64,000 bases of DNA from Microbacterium sp. oral taxon 186 str. F0373 (GTDB lineage: Bacteria; Actinomycetota; Actinomycetes; Actinomycetales; Microbacteriaceae). Shown in pieces: positions 19,973 to 28,656 of this stretch (the first letter of the stretch is position 1; every line of letters starts with the position of its first letter). The translations under genes were made by a program, and so were the position numbers. The stretch covers positions 954,013 through 1,018,012 of the forward strand of contig NZ_KE150457.1 of NCBI RefSeq assembly GCF_000411455.1, written 5' to 3'. The notes beneath the pieces are model-generated. The model searched no databases. It saw only the letters and a program-made list of their open reading frames with translations, and had not been told where the DNA came from.

Positions 19973-20977
19973 ATGACGAAGCCTCGCCTCATCGACCGGA
20001 TGCCGGTCATCCATCAGCTGCGCCAGAGCGTCGGCCTGCAGCGCGGCATGCTGGTCGCCGGCCTCGTGCTGACCGGCATCTTCGTGTTCTGCGCGATCTT
20101 CGCGCCGCTCATCGCCCCCTACGGCTACGCCCAGCTCGACGGACCCGACGGCAACTTCGGCGCGCAGCAGCCGCCGAGCGCGGCGCACCTGCTCGGCACG
20201 ACGGTCGGCGGCTACGACGTGCTGTCGCGCGTCATCTGGGGCGCCCAGACCGCGCTGATGGTCGTGATCGTCGCGATCGCGATGTCGGTGTTCGTCGGCA
20301 TCCTGCTGGGTCTCGTCTCCGGGTACCTCGGCGGCTGGGTCGACCGTGCGTTGGTCGTCGTCGCCGACGCGATCTACGTGTTCCCGACGCTGCTGCTCGC
20401 GATCGTCGTGGCCATCGCGATCAACAACGGACAGTCCGGGCTGTGGCCCGGGATCATGGCGGCCGCGGCATCCATCACCGTCGTGTTCATCCCGCAGTAC
20501 TTCCGGGTCGTGCGCGCCGAGGTGGTGCGGGTCAAGACGGAGGCCTTCGTCGAATCGGCGAAGGTGATCGGTGCCTCGACGCCGCGCATCATGTTCCGCC
20601 ACGTGCTGCGCAACTCCACGCGCACGCTGCCGCTGATCGTGACCCTCAACGCGTCGGAGGCCATCGCCACCCTCGCCGCTCTCGGCTTCCTCGGCTTCGG
20701 CATCCAGCCGACCGTCGCCGCCGAGTGGGGTTACGACCTCAACAAGTCGATCAGCGACGTCGCCGCGGGCATCTGGTGGACCGCGGTTCCCCCGGGGCTC
20801 GCGATCGTGCTGACGGTGCTGGGTATCACGCTGATCGGCGAGAGCCTCAACGACCTCGCCGACCCGCGCCTGCGCGCGCGGCGCCGCGCAGGGTCGGCGA
20901 AGAAGACACCGACACCGGCGGATGCCGTCGCGGCGAGCCAGCCGGCGTCCCGCGAGATGATGGGAGAGGTGGAGTGA
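19973..20977 (+). CDS. ABC transporter permease, DppC type
   Basis: A 334-residue permease with an N-terminal OppC_N helix (LVLTGIFVFCAIFAPLIAPYG) and a BPD_transp domain. The EAA loop is FVESAKVIGASTPRIMFRHVL. The ATG has GGAGGGA upstream. Its stop codon overlaps the next ATG by one base (TGATG), so translation is coupled to the ATPase. The C-terminal ~30 residues are a polar tail rich in Ala and Lys. Confidence 0.93.
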   Translation: MTKPRLIDRMPVIHQLRQSVGLQRGMLVAGLVLTGIFVFCAIFAPLIAPYGYAQLDGPDGNFGAQQPPSAAHLLGTTVGGYDVLSRVIWGAQTALMVVIVAIAMSVFVGILLGLVSGYLGGWVDRALVVVADAIYVFPTLLLAIVVAIAINNGQSGLWPGIMAAAASITVVFIPQYFRVVRAEVVRVKTEAFVESAKVIGASTPRIMFRHVLRNSTRTLPLIVTLNASEAIATLAALGFLGFGIQPTVAAEWGYDLNKSISDVAAGIWWTAVPPGLAIVLTVLGITLIGESLNDLADPRLRARRRAGSAKKTPTPADAVAASQPASREMMGEVE

Positions 20978-22638
20978 TGGCTGCGGCCTCTTCCGACGCA
21001 CGCGCCGTCGACATCCGTGACCTGGACGTCACCTTCGCGACCGACGGTGGCGACGTGCACGCCGTGCGCGGTGTGAGCCTGGACGTGCGCCCCGGCGAGG
21101 TGCTCGCGATCGTCGGCGAGTCGGGCAGCGGCAAGACGGTCACCGCCCGCAGCATCCTGGGCCTGCTGCCCGAGACCGCCCTCACGCAGGGCGCCGTCGT
21201 GCTCGACGGCACCGATGTCATCGGCCTCGACCGCGAGGCGATGCGCCGGGTGCGCGGCACCAAAGCGGCGATGATCTTCCAGGAGCCCTCGACCGCCCTG
21301 AACCCGGTCTTCACCGTGGGGTGGCAGCTGGCCGAGGGTCTGCGCGCCCACGGGACGTACACGAAGAAGCAGGCGCGGGCGCGCGCGATCGAGATGCTCG
21401 GCCGCGTCGGCATCCCCGATCCCGAGCGGCGCGTCGACGACTACCCGCACCAGTTCTCCGGCGGGCAGAAGCAGCGCATCGTCATCGCCACGGCGCTGGC
21501 GCTCGATCCGACCGTGATCATCGCCGACGAGCCGACCACGGCACTCGACGTCACGGTGCAGGCCGAGATCCTCGATCTGCTGCGGCGCCTGCGCGACGAA
21601 GACGGCACCGCGATCGTGCTGATCACGCACAACATGGGCGTCGTGGCCGACCTCGCCGACCGCGTCGGGGTCATGCTGAATGGCGAGGTCGTCGAAACGG
21701 CGCCCGCCCTGGAGCTGTTCGCCGCCCCGCAGAACGACTACACGAAGCGCCTGCTGGCCGCCGTGCCGCGCCTGGAGATCGTCGACCGGCAGCTGCCGGC
21801 GGGAGTGGCCGACGCGGCGCCGGTCGTGGTGGCGGAGGATCTCGTCATCGAGTACGCCGGGCGTCTGCGTCGTGCCGGCTTCCGTGCCGTCGACCGCGTG
21901 AGCTTCTCGATCGCGCCGGGCGAGGTCGTGGGCCTGGTCGGCGAGAGCGGATCGGGAAAGACGACGATCGGCCGGGCGATCGCCGGGCTCACACCCGTGA
22001 CCGGCGGCTCGCTGCGGGTGCTCGGCGTCGAGATGAACGGGGTCAAGGAGAGCACGTTCCGGCCCCACCGCAAGGACCTCGGGTTCGTGTTCCAGGATCC
22101 GGCGACGAGCTTCAACCCGCTGCTGACGATCGCGCAGAACGTCGCCGAGCCGTTGGTCGTGCACGGCGGCGCTCGGGATGCCGCGGATGCGCGCGACCGC
22201 GTCGACGAGCTGCTCGAGGCCGTGCAGCTGCCGAAGGCGTTCGGCGACCGCTTCCCGCACGAGCTGTCGGGCGGACAGCGCCAGCGCGCCTCGCTGGCGC
22301 GCGGCCTCGCCCTCGACCCGAAGCTGCTCATCGCCGACGAGCCCACGAGTGCGCTCGACGTTTCGGTGCAGGCACGCGTGCTGGAACTGTTCGGCGAGCT
22401 GCAGGAGAGGTTCGGGTTCGCGACCCTGTTCATCACCCACGATCTCGCGGTGGTCGACATGCTCGCCCACCGGGTCGTGGTGCTGCACAAGGGCACGATC
22501 GCCGAGACCGGACCGACCGCGCAGGTGCTCGGCGACCCCCAGGACGACTACACCCGCAAGCTCATCGCGTCGCTGCCGGTGCCCGATCCGGTGGAGCAGG
22601 CCGCGCGCCGCGAGGCCTGGCGCGCCGCCCGCGGCTGA
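20977..22638 (+). CDS. Fused dual ATP-binding protein of peptide-type ABC importer (DppD-DppF)
   Basis: 553 residues with two complete nucleotide-binding domains in one chain. The first has GESGSGKT, FSGGQKQR and IADEPTTALD; the second, from about residue 290, has GESGSGKT, LSGGQRQR and IADEPTSALD. Each domain ends with the oligopeptide-transporter C-terminal extension (NDYTKRLLAAVP, DDYTRKLIASLP). The fusion replaces the separate DppD and DppF subunits, so one polypeptide can energise the two permeases upstream. Confidence 0.93.
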   Translation: MAAASSDARAVDIRDLDVTFATDGGDVHAVRGVSLDVRPGEVLAIVGESGSGKTVTARSILGLLPETALTQGAVVLDGTDVIGLDREAMRRVRGTKAAMIFQEPSTALNPVFTVGWQLAEGLRAHGTYTKKQARARAIEMLGRVGIPDPERRVDDYPHQFSGGQKQRIVIATALALDPTVIIADEPTTALDVTVQAEILDLLRRLRDEDGTAIVLITHNMGVVADLADRVGVMLNGEVVETAPALELFAAPQNDYTKRLLAAVPRLEIVDRQLPAGVADAAPVVVAEDLVIEYAGRLRRAGFRAVDRVSFSIAPGEVVGLVGESGSGKTTIGRAIAGLTPVTGGSLRVLGVEMNGVKESTFRPHRKDLGFVFQDPATSFNPLLTIAQNVAEPLVVHGGARDAADARDRVDELLEAVQLPKAFGDRFPHELSGGQRQRASLARGLALDPKLLIADEPTSALDVSVQARVLELFGELQERFGFATLFITHDLAVVDMLAHRVVVLHKGTIAETGPTAQVLGDPQDDYTRKLIASLPVPDPVEQAARREAWRAARG

Positions 22639-22757
22639 GCTGCGCTGCGGCCCGCGGCGCTGCGCTGCGGGCTGCCCGGAAGAGGTGGATGCCGCGTATG
22701 CCGCCCTCGCCGTCGCCTCACCGGCGCCGCACACCGTTTCACGTGCAACGGCGAGTG

Positions 22758-23939
22758 TCAGTTCGACAGGTTCTCGATGATCGACGCGAACACGCCCAGC
22801 GGGCCGAACAGCATCAGCAGCAGGGCGGCGCCGATCACGATGATCGCGGCCCACGGCACCCGGCGTCGCAGCCGCCGGCCCTCGGGTGCGACGCCGGGCG
22901 GCGGGCGGAGGGATGCCGTCGGTGCCGCGAACGGCAGAGTCGCCGAGCCCGCGGCCTCGCCCGCCGGGTCGCCGACGGCGGCGGCGGGGTCGAGCGCGGA
23001 CGGGGCCAGGCGCTCGTCGCGCCAGCGCTCCCACTGCGCCAGCTTGTCGAGCAGCGCCGCGACGACGGAGAACAGCCAGGCCCAGGTGGCGGGGTCGAGC
23101 GTCGACGCCTCGCGCGGGGCGTAGAGGAAGAGCCAGTCGTCGACGATCTCGACGTCGAGGGCGGCAGCGTGGTCGACGAATCGCGCCATGATGTCGGGCG
23201 TGAAGAGGTAGAGCGCGTCGGCCTCGTAGCCGGACGGGCAGTACAGGGTGAAGGAACGGTCGAAGTCGCCCTCCAGGCTCAGCCGCTGGGACCCCTCGAG
23301 CGCCGCCGGCAGGTTGGAGCCGAACAGGCTGTTGTTGCCGACGGCATCCAGCACGATGTTCGGCAGCGGGGTCGACAGCTTGACGGCGACGTAGCCCCAC
23401 CGATGCGTCGACTCGTTCTTGCCCGACCCTGTGCGGTACACGTAGTTGCCGAACTCGACGAAGCGCGGCCTCTCGCCGCGGACGACGTCGCTCGCGACGC
23501 GGCCGTGTCCGATGCCGAACACCATTCCCGGCAGCGGCGGGTTCGACACCGACGGGTACCAGGTCATGGCGTTGGCCCGGGCGAAGCGGTCGAGGCGCCA
23601 CCACCGCTCGCCCCTGCGGGCGCCGAACATGCGCACCAGAGCGGTCGCGAGTACCGCGACGACCCCGACCGCCACGAGGATCGGCGCGATCATGAACGGC
23701 GAGAACCCGCCCCCGGATGCCGTCATCATGCCGCCCACGACACCGATCACCGTCGACCCGAAGACGAAGAGCACGGCCACGACGGCGAGCACGGCGAAGA
23801 CGGCGCGCGAGGCGATGTTCGACGCCGGTACCCGCCCGCTCGCGCGCAGATCGCGCACGTATGCGCGCACGGACGCCGGGTCGGCGGGCTCGATGAGCGG
23901 GCGCGCGTCGAAGGCTGAGGATGCCGCGGGCGTGCTCAT
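22758..23939 (-). CDS. Uncharacterised membrane protein
   Basis: A 393-residue protein with two N-terminal helices (about residues 45-73 and 80-105), a soluble central domain with conserved-looking FGIGHGR and FEFGNYVYRTGSGK-like stretches, a Pro/Ala-rich linker and one C-terminal helix (about 363-388). No catalytic motif is evident; the layout resembles DUF3137-like proteins, but I cannot confirm that. TAGCGT 6 nt before the ATG suggests a leaderless transcript. It is convergent with the peptide importer operon. Confidence 0.7.
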   Translation of the reverse strand: MSTPAASSAFDARPLIEPADPASVRAYVRDLRASGRVPASNIASRAVFAVLAVVAVLFVFGSTVIGVVGGMMTASGGGFSPFMIAPILVAVGVVAVLATALVRMFGARRGERWWRLDRFARANAMTWYPSVSNPPLPGMVFGIGHGRVASDVVRGERPRFVEFGNYVYRTGSGKNESTHRWGYVAVKLSTPLPNIVLDAVGNNSLFGSNLPAALEGSQRLSLEGDFDRSFTLYCPSGYEADALYLFTPDIMARFVDHAAALDVEIVDDWLFLYAPREASTLDPATWAWLFSVVAALLDKLAQWERWRDERLAPSALDPAAAVGDPAGEAAGSATLPFAAPTASLRPPPGVAPEGRRLRRRVPWAAIIVIGAALLLMLFGPLGVFASIIENLSN

Positions 23940-23964
23940 ATCGTCACGCTACCCGGGCGAGCTT

Positions 23965-25530
23965 TCAGGGCGCCGTCAGAGCGTCCTCGTCGCGATAACG
24001 GCCTCGCAACTCTTTCTCGACGGCGACGGTTGGAAGCCCGACGGCCACCACGATCAGTCCCAGCACGAGGGCGACGCCCCCGACGAGGTACGCCGCCCAG
24101 GCGCCGTCGATGAAGCTCAACCGTGCCGCCTCGAGGATCTGCGCGGCGGAGGCGGGGTTGTTGGCGGCCACGTGGGCGGCCGACGCGTACGACGCCTGGA
24201 GGGCGCGGGTGACGTCGTCGGAGACAGACGCGGCCTCGGGAGAGGCGGCGATGAGGCCGGCGAACACGTGGGAGAACCCGCCGGCGAGAACGGCGCCCAG
24301 CAGCGCCTGCATCACGGCGCCGCCGAGGTCGGTCTGCAGGTCGCTGGTCGCCGAGGCCATGCCCGCGCGGCGCACCGGGGTGCTGCTGGTCAGGGAGCGG
24401 GATGCCGCGGTCATCACGAACGAGGCTCCCCCGCCGACCAGGGCGAACGCGAGGCCGACGACGACCGGCGGCGTGGTCTCGTTCCATGCGAGCATCGTGC
24501 CGAAGGCGGCGATGAGCACGATGTAGCCGACGATCATCGCCGTCCGCGTGCCGCGTTCGACGAGGATCGCTGCCAGCGGTGCGCATACGAGCAGCGCGAT
24601 CGCGGCGGGGATGAGCGCGATGCCCGCCTGCAGCGCGTCGTAGCCGAGGATGTTCTGCAGGTACTGCTGGCCCACGAACATCGCCCCCACGAGCGCGCCG
24701 AATGCGAGGGTTCCCGCGACGGCCGGCACCCAGAACAGGCGCCGCCGCGCGATCGACAGGTCGTAGAGGGGTGCCGCGACGCGCAGTTGGCGTGCCGCGA
24801 AAGCGGCGATCAGCACCGCCGCCGCGACGAGCAGGCCCGCCCCCGCGCCCGTCTCCCCCGGGGCGAAGACGACCCCGAGTCCGAGCACCAGTGCGGCCAC
24901 GGCGGCGACCGACAGGATGCCGCCGAGATGATCGACCGGCTCGACCGACTCCTCCATACCGCGGGGGATCGCCCGAGCGGCGATGAGAAGGGCGGCGGCG
25001 GCGACCGGCACGGGCAGCAGCAGGGCGATGCGCCAGCCGAACGCGACGACGAGCGCACCCGAGATCACCGAACCGGCGACCGTGGCGACGGCGCCGGTCG
25101 CCGTCCACAGGGCGATCGCGCGGACGCGCGCCGGACCCTCGGCCCAGAGGGCGGTGATGAGGGCGAGGGTCGTCGGAAACGCGCAGCCGGCCGCGATGCC
25201 GGTGAGCACGCGCGCGCCCATGAGGAACTCGATCGTCGGGGCGAGGCTTGCCGCGGTGCCGGCGATGAGCAGGCCGATCAGCCCGATGCACAGCAGCCGC
25301 ACCCGACCGTAGCGGTCGCCGAGGGCGCCGGCGTACAGCACGGTCATCGCGAGGCCGAGGCCCGTGCCGAGCGCGACGAGGTTGAGTGTCGTCTGGGGGG
25401 CGTCGAAGGTGCCGGCGATGTCGGGCAGGGCGACGCTGGCGCCGCCGGTGGTCAGATTGCAGACCGCTGCGGCCATCAGCAGCGCGGTCAGGACCACGCC
25501 TGCGCGCGCGGGAACGTGCGTGCCCGGCAT
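23965..25530 (-). CDS. MFS multidrug efflux transporter (DHA2 type)
   Basis: A 521-residue major-facilitator protein with about 14 hydrophobic segments. Motif A is GALGDRYGRVRLL (about residues 68-80) and motif C-like glycine residues follow in helix 5. The sequence resembles EmrB/QacA proton-driven drug exporters. The start has GGAAGGA upstream. The gene ends 26 bp before the ATG of the downstream membrane-protein gene, which has its own putative promoter. No regulator lies next to it; substrate unknown. Confidence 0.9.
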   Translation of the reverse strand: MPGTHVPARAGVVLTALLMAAAVCNLTTGGASVALPDIAGTFDAPQTTLNLVALGTGLGLAMTVLYAGALGDRYGRVRLLCIGLIGLLIAGTAASLAPTIEFLMGARVLTGIAAGCAFPTTLALITALWAEGPARVRAIALWTATGAVATVAGSVISGALVVAFGWRIALLLPVPVAAAALLIAARAIPRGMEESVEPVDHLGGILSVAAVAALVLGLGVVFAPGETGAGAGLLVAAAVLIAAFAARQLRVAAPLYDLSIARRRLFWVPAVAGTLAFGALVGAMFVGQQYLQNILGYDALQAGIALIPAAIALLVCAPLAAILVERGTRTAMIVGYIVLIAAFGTMLAWNETTPPVVVGLAFALVGGGASFVMTAASRSLTSSTPVRRAGMASATSDLQTDLGGAVMQALLGAVLAGGFSHVFAGLIAASPEAASVSDDVTRALQASYASAAHVAANNPASAAQILEAARLSFIDGAWAAYLVGGVALVLGLIVVAVGLPTVAVEKELRGRYRDEDALTAP

Positions 25531-25580
25531 CCACCGTCCTTCCGTCGCCCCCGTCGTCCAAGAGCGTAGCGGTCGTCGGG

Positions 25581-25586
25581 TAGACT
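25581..25586 (+). promoter_or_regulatory. Putative -10 box (TAGACT) of the rpsF operon
   Basis: TAGACT is located 113 bp upstream of rpsF, leaving an untranslated leader of roughly 105 nt. I cannot define a -35. Confidence 0.45.
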
Positions 25587-25649
25587 GTTGTGGTTGCCCG
25601 TCTGCGTTCCGTTCCGGAACAACGCTCGGGCACGTGCATCAACCCTCCT

Positions 25650-25672
25650 GATGCCGGGAAATGCCCGGCATC
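25650..25672 (+). promoter_or_regulatory. Leader hairpin upstream of rpsF
   Basis: GATGCCGGG (25650-25658) pairs perfectly with CCCGGCATC (25664-25672) around AAATG. It sits in the rpsF leader, where S6:S18 autoregulatory structures are known in many bacteria. The match to that motif is not proven. Confidence 0.45.
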
Positions 25673-25698
25673 CGTTCTAGTCCGAAGGAGGTGGGTTA

Positions 25699-26064
25699 GT
25701 GACGCACTCACACCAGTACGAGCTCATGGTCATCCTCGACCCCGAGATCGACGAGCGTCAGGTCGCCCCCAAGCTCGACGGGTTCCTCAAGGTGATCACC
25801 GCAGACGGTGGCTCCATCGAGAACGTCGACGTCTGGGGCAAGCGTCGCCTGGCGTACGAGATCCAGAAGAAGAACGAGGGCATCTACGCCGTCGTCAACT
25901 TCACCGCCACGAGCGAGGCCACGCAGGAGCTCGACCGTCAGCTCAAGCTGAACGAGCAGATCATGCGTACCAAGGTCCTGCGTGCCGAGGAGGCGATCGC
26001 TCAGGTCGCCGCCGAGAAGGAGCGCGCCGAGGCCAAGGCCGCCCGCAAGGCAGCGAAGGCGTAA
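25699..26064 (+). CDS. rpsF: 30S ribosomal protein S6
   Basis: A 121-residue S6, which binds S18 on the platform of the small subunit. Family features are [12 protein letters not shown] at the N-terminus, [18 protein letters not shown] in the centre and a Lys/Ala-rich actinobacterial C-terminal tail. The GTG start follows the strong site AAGGAGG. It is the first gene of the rpsF-ssb-rpsR-rplI cluster. Confidence 0.97.
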   Translation: MTHSHQYELMVILDPEIDERQVAPKLDGFLKVITADGGSIENVDVWGKRRLAYEIQKKNEGIYAVVNFTATSEATQELDRQLKLNEQIMRTKVLRAEEAIAQVAAEKERAEAKAARKAAKA

Positions 26065-26069
26065 GGACG

Positions 26070-26576
26070 ATGGCCGGCGAGACCGTCATCACCGTCGTGG
26101 GAAACCTCACGGCAGACCCCGAGCTGCGCTACACGCAGAACGGCCTGCCCGTCGCGAACTTCACGATCGCGTCGACGCCGCGTAACTTCGACCGTCAGGC
26201 CAACGAGTGGAAGGACGGCGAAGCGCTGTTCCTCCGCGCGTCGGTGTGGCGCGAGTTCGCCGAGCACGTCGCCGGTTCGCTGACGAAGGGATCCCGTGTC
26301 ATCGCGACCGGTCGGTTGAAGCAGCGTTCCTACCAGGACCGCGAGGGCAACAACCGGACCGCGATCGAGCTGGAGGTCGACGAGATCGGCCCCTCGCTGC
26401 GGTATGCCACGGCTCAGGTCACGCGTGCCGCGTCCGGCGGAGGCAACTTCGGAGGCGGCCAGCAGTCGCGTCCGCAGCAGCAGGTGCAGCAGGAGGAGCC
26501 GTGGGCCACTCCCGGCTCTGCTGCCCCCGACGCCTGGAGCGCACCCGGCGCCTACGGCGACGACACTCCGTTCTGA
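26070..26576 (+). CDS. ssb: Single-stranded DNA-binding protein
   Basis: A 168-residue SSB. The OB fold covers about residues 1-112 ([52 protein letters not shown]). A Gly/Gln-rich flexible linker follows, and the acidic tip DDTPF recruits partner proteins. It starts 5 bp after rpsF, so the two are co-transcribed. The SSB tetramer protects single strands at the fork, acting with DnaB encoded 3.5 kb downstream. Confidence 0.96.
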   Translation: MAGETVITVVGNLTADPELRYTQNGLPVANFTIASTPRNFDRQANEWKDGEALFLRASVWREFAEHVAGSLTKGSRVIATGRLKQRSYQDREGNNRTAIELEVDEIGPSLRYATAQVTRAASGGGNFGGGQQSRPQQQVQQEEPWATPGSAAPDAWSAPGAYGDDTPF

Positions 26577-26589
26577 TCGTCGCCGCCGG

Positions 26590-26622
26590 GGGTTGAGCGA
26601 GGCCCGCAGGGCCGAGTCGACA
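26590..26622. repeat. REP-like unit between ssb and rpsR
   Basis: GGGTTGAGCGAGGCCCGCAG followed by GGCCGAGTCGACA: a variant of the unit found at 18755-18844 and 27415-27451, with its own small dyad GGCCCGCAGGGCC. Confidence 0.65.
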
Positions 26623-26677
26623 CCCTCACGCAGAAAATCTTGGATGCCTCGGCATCCGCACACACCTAAGGAAAACA

Positions 26678-26932
26678 ATGGCTGGAAAGGCTACCGGCGA
26701 TCGCCGTAAGCCGCGGAAGGGCGCGAAGAACGCCGCTCCCGCGAAGGCGATCCGCGTCGGCGTCATCGACTACAAGGACGTCGCAACGCTTCGCAAGTTC
26801 ATCTCGGAGCGCGGCAAGATCCGCGCCCGTCGTATCACCGGTGTCTCGGTGCAGGAGCAGCGTCTGATCGCCAAGGCGATCAAGAACGCGCGCGAAATGG
26901 CGCTCCTGCCTTACGCCGGCGCTGGCCGCTAA
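26678..26932 (+). CDS. rpsR: 30S ribosomal protein S18
   Basis: 84 residues with the S18 core [22 protein letters not shown] and [22 protein letters not shown]. The lysine-rich N-terminus lacks the paired Cys residues of zinc-containing S18 forms. The ribosome site AAGGAAA precedes the ATG. S18 binds S6, encoded three genes upstream counting ssb. Confidence 0.97.
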   Translation: MAGKATGDRRKPRKGAKNAAPAKAIRVGVIDYKDVATLRKFISERGKIRARRITGVSVQEQRLIAKAIKNAREMALLPYAGAGR

Positions 26933-26944
26933 GGAGCACCCATC

Positions 26945-27397
26945 ATGGCAAAGCTGATTCTCACGAACGAGGTTGCCGGGCTCGGAAGCGCCGGCGACGT
27001 CATCGAGGTCAAGAACGGGTACGCCCGTAACTACCTCATCCCTCAGGGCTTCGCTGTGGCGTGGACCCGCGGTGGCGAGAAGCAGGTGGCGTCGATCCGC
27101 GCCGCCCGCGAGTCGCGCGCGATCCACGACCACGAAGAGGCCGTCGCGCTCAAGGACACCCTTGAGTCGAACAAGGTCAAGCTGTCGGTCAAGGCTGGCA
27201 AGGAAGGCCGCCTCTTCGGTTCGGTCAAGACCGCCGATGTGGCCGACGCCGTCAAGGCGGCCGGTCTCGGTGACCTCGACAAGCGCAAGATCCACATCAC
27301 CGCGCCCATCAAGGCCGTCGGTGAGCACGAGGCGACCGTGCGTCTGCGCGACGACCTCACCGCTGTGATCACCCTCCAGGTGGTCGCCGCCAAGTAA
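26945..27397 (+). CDS. rplI: 50S ribosomal protein L9
   Basis: 150 residues. The N-terminal RNA-binding domain has [23 protein letters not shown]; a long connecting helix and the C-terminal domain with [10 protein letters not shown] follow. It starts 12 bp after rpsR and ends the operon before a REP-like unit and a strong hairpin. Confidence 0.97.
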   Translation: MAKLILTNEVAGLGSAGDVIEVKNGYARNYLIPQGFAVAWTRGGEKQVASIRAARESRAIHDHEEAVALKDTLESNKVKLSVKAGKEGRLFGSVKTADVADAVKAAGLGDLDKRKIHITAPIKAVGEHEATVRLRDDLTAVITLQVVAAK

Positions 27398-27414
27398 GAC
27401 CCGCCGGGTTTCCC

Positions 27415-27451
27415 GGTCGTTGAGCGAGGCGCGCAGCGCCGAGTCGAAACG
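27415..27451. repeat. REP-like unit after rplI
   Basis: GGTCGTTGAGCGAGGCGCGC followed by AGCGCCGAGTCGAAACG; same family as 18755-18844. Confidence 0.7.
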
Positions 27452-27455
27452 CCGC

Positions 27456-27498
27456 ACGGATGCCGTGACCTCCCCCAAGGTGAGGTCACGGCATCCGT
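27456..27498 (+). terminator. Terminator hairpin of the rpsF-rplI operon
   Basis: Perfect 17-bp arms at 27456-27472 and 27482-27498 around a 9-nt loop, 58 bp after the rplI stop. It carries the genomic word GGATGCC in its stem. No clear U tract follows. It may serve both strands, since the next gene is convergent. Confidence 0.75.
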
Positions 27499-27562
27499 CG
27501 TTTACGGTCCCGGGGCGGAGGGACAGGTGCCAGGCACGGTCGCCGGCCCCTCGCGTCGGGGC

Positions 27563-28573
27563 TCATTCGGTGCGGCTGTGGCGGCGTGCGGTGAGCATCA
27601 CCCCCAGCGTGAGCGCGGCGAGACCGGCCAGCAGCGGGAGCATGTCGAACATGCCGCCGGTGCTCGCGAGGGTGCGCACCGGGCCGCTGGCGGCGACCAT
27701 GCCTGTCACCGAGCTCCCGCCGGCGACGGGGTTCGTGGTCGTCGGTGTCGTGGTGCCCGGGGTCGTGGTGCCCGGTGTCGTGGTACCGGGTGTGGTGGTG
27801 CCCGGGACCGTCGTGCCGGGTGTGGTGGTGCCACCGGTGGCCGGCTGGGTCGTGGTGGCGTCGCCGGCGACGGCGATGGCATTGCCGCCGAGCGTGATCG
27901 GAGCGCTGACCGGCAGTCCCAGCTGCGTGCCGCCGAGGATGCCGTCCGTGCCGTCGGTGGTGGCGCCACCCGACGATGCGGTGCCGCTCGTGTCGGCCGG
28001 TGCGGCGGTGGCGGCGTTGGTGCTCTCGGCGTCGCCGAGCACCGAGACGGCGTTGCCGCCCACGGTCACCGGGGCCGCGGCATCCACGACGCCCTGCGTA
28101 CCGCCCAGAATGCTGTCAGCACCCCCGGTGGAGGACGCGGCGGCGGTGGTGGACGGCTCCGCCGTCGGGGCGGCGGCCGTGGTGGGCTGGGAGGTGGCGG
28201 CAGACGTGGTGGTAGCGTCGCCGAGCACCGAGACGGCGTTGCCGCCGAGGTTCACGGGCAGTACGACATCGACCAACGCCTGCGTGCCTGAGCCGGTGCC
28301 GTCGGAGCCGCTGGTGGAGGCGTCGCCGCCGCCGACGGAGACCGACGGAGACGGGCTGGAGGTCTGGGCGTCGGTGCTGGTGGCGTCGCCGAGCACCGAG
28401 ATGCCGTTGCCGGCGACCGTGACGGGCACCGCGACGGAGATGAGCCCCTGGGTGCCCGACAGCAGACCGTCGTCACCCGTTGTCTCGGCCGCCTGGGCGA
28501 CCGTTGCGCCGAAGAGCGTGATGCCTCCGGCCAGGAGCGTGCCCCACAGGGCGCGCTTGAGGTTGGTGTTCAT
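27563..28573 (-). CDS. Secreted chaplin-like repeat protein with LASTG sorting-like motif
   Basis: A 336-residue exported protein. The signal peptide ends near ATVAQA-AE (about residue 28). Four repeats follow, each built on VTV(A/G)GN(A/G)(I/V)SVLGDA, separated by Ser/Thr/Ala-rich spacers. The core resembles the GNxVSV strand of chaplins but lacks their Cys pair. A Thr-Pro-Gly-rich wall-spanning tract contains tandem TTPGTTTPG. Near the C-terminus come LASTG, a hydrophobic helix and a basic tail (RRHSRTE), which is the layout of an LAxTG sortase substrate. A surface assembly role is inferred. Confidence 0.78.
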   Translation of the reverse strand: MNTNLKRALWGTLLAGGITLFGATVAQAAETTGDDGLLSGTQGLISVAVPVTVAGNGISVLGDATSTDAQTSSPSPSVSVGGGDASTSGSDGTGSGTQALVDVVLPVNLGGNAVSVLGDATTTSAATSQPTTAAAPTAEPSTTAAASSTGGADSILGGTQGVVDAAAPVTVGGNAVSVLGDAESTNAATAAPADTSGTASSGGATTDGTDGILGGTQLGLPVSAPITLGGNAIAVAGDATTTQPATGGTTTPGTTVPGTTTPGTTTPGTTTPGTTTPTTTNPVAGGSSVTGMVAASGPVRTLASTGGMFDMLPLLAGLAALTLGVMLTARRHSRTE

Positions 28574-28656
28574 GATGATTTCTCTCCTGAGAGTGTTGGG
28601 GGGTATGCGCGCACAGCGCGCGGGATCGTGCCGCTCGGAAGGCGGCCGAACCCCCG

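Noticed and set aside
27700..27840. Tandem DNA repeat as possible CRISPR or phase-variation tract
   Set aside because: The repetition is codon-level (TTPGTTTPG units of the secreted protein) and stays in frame; spacers are not unique.
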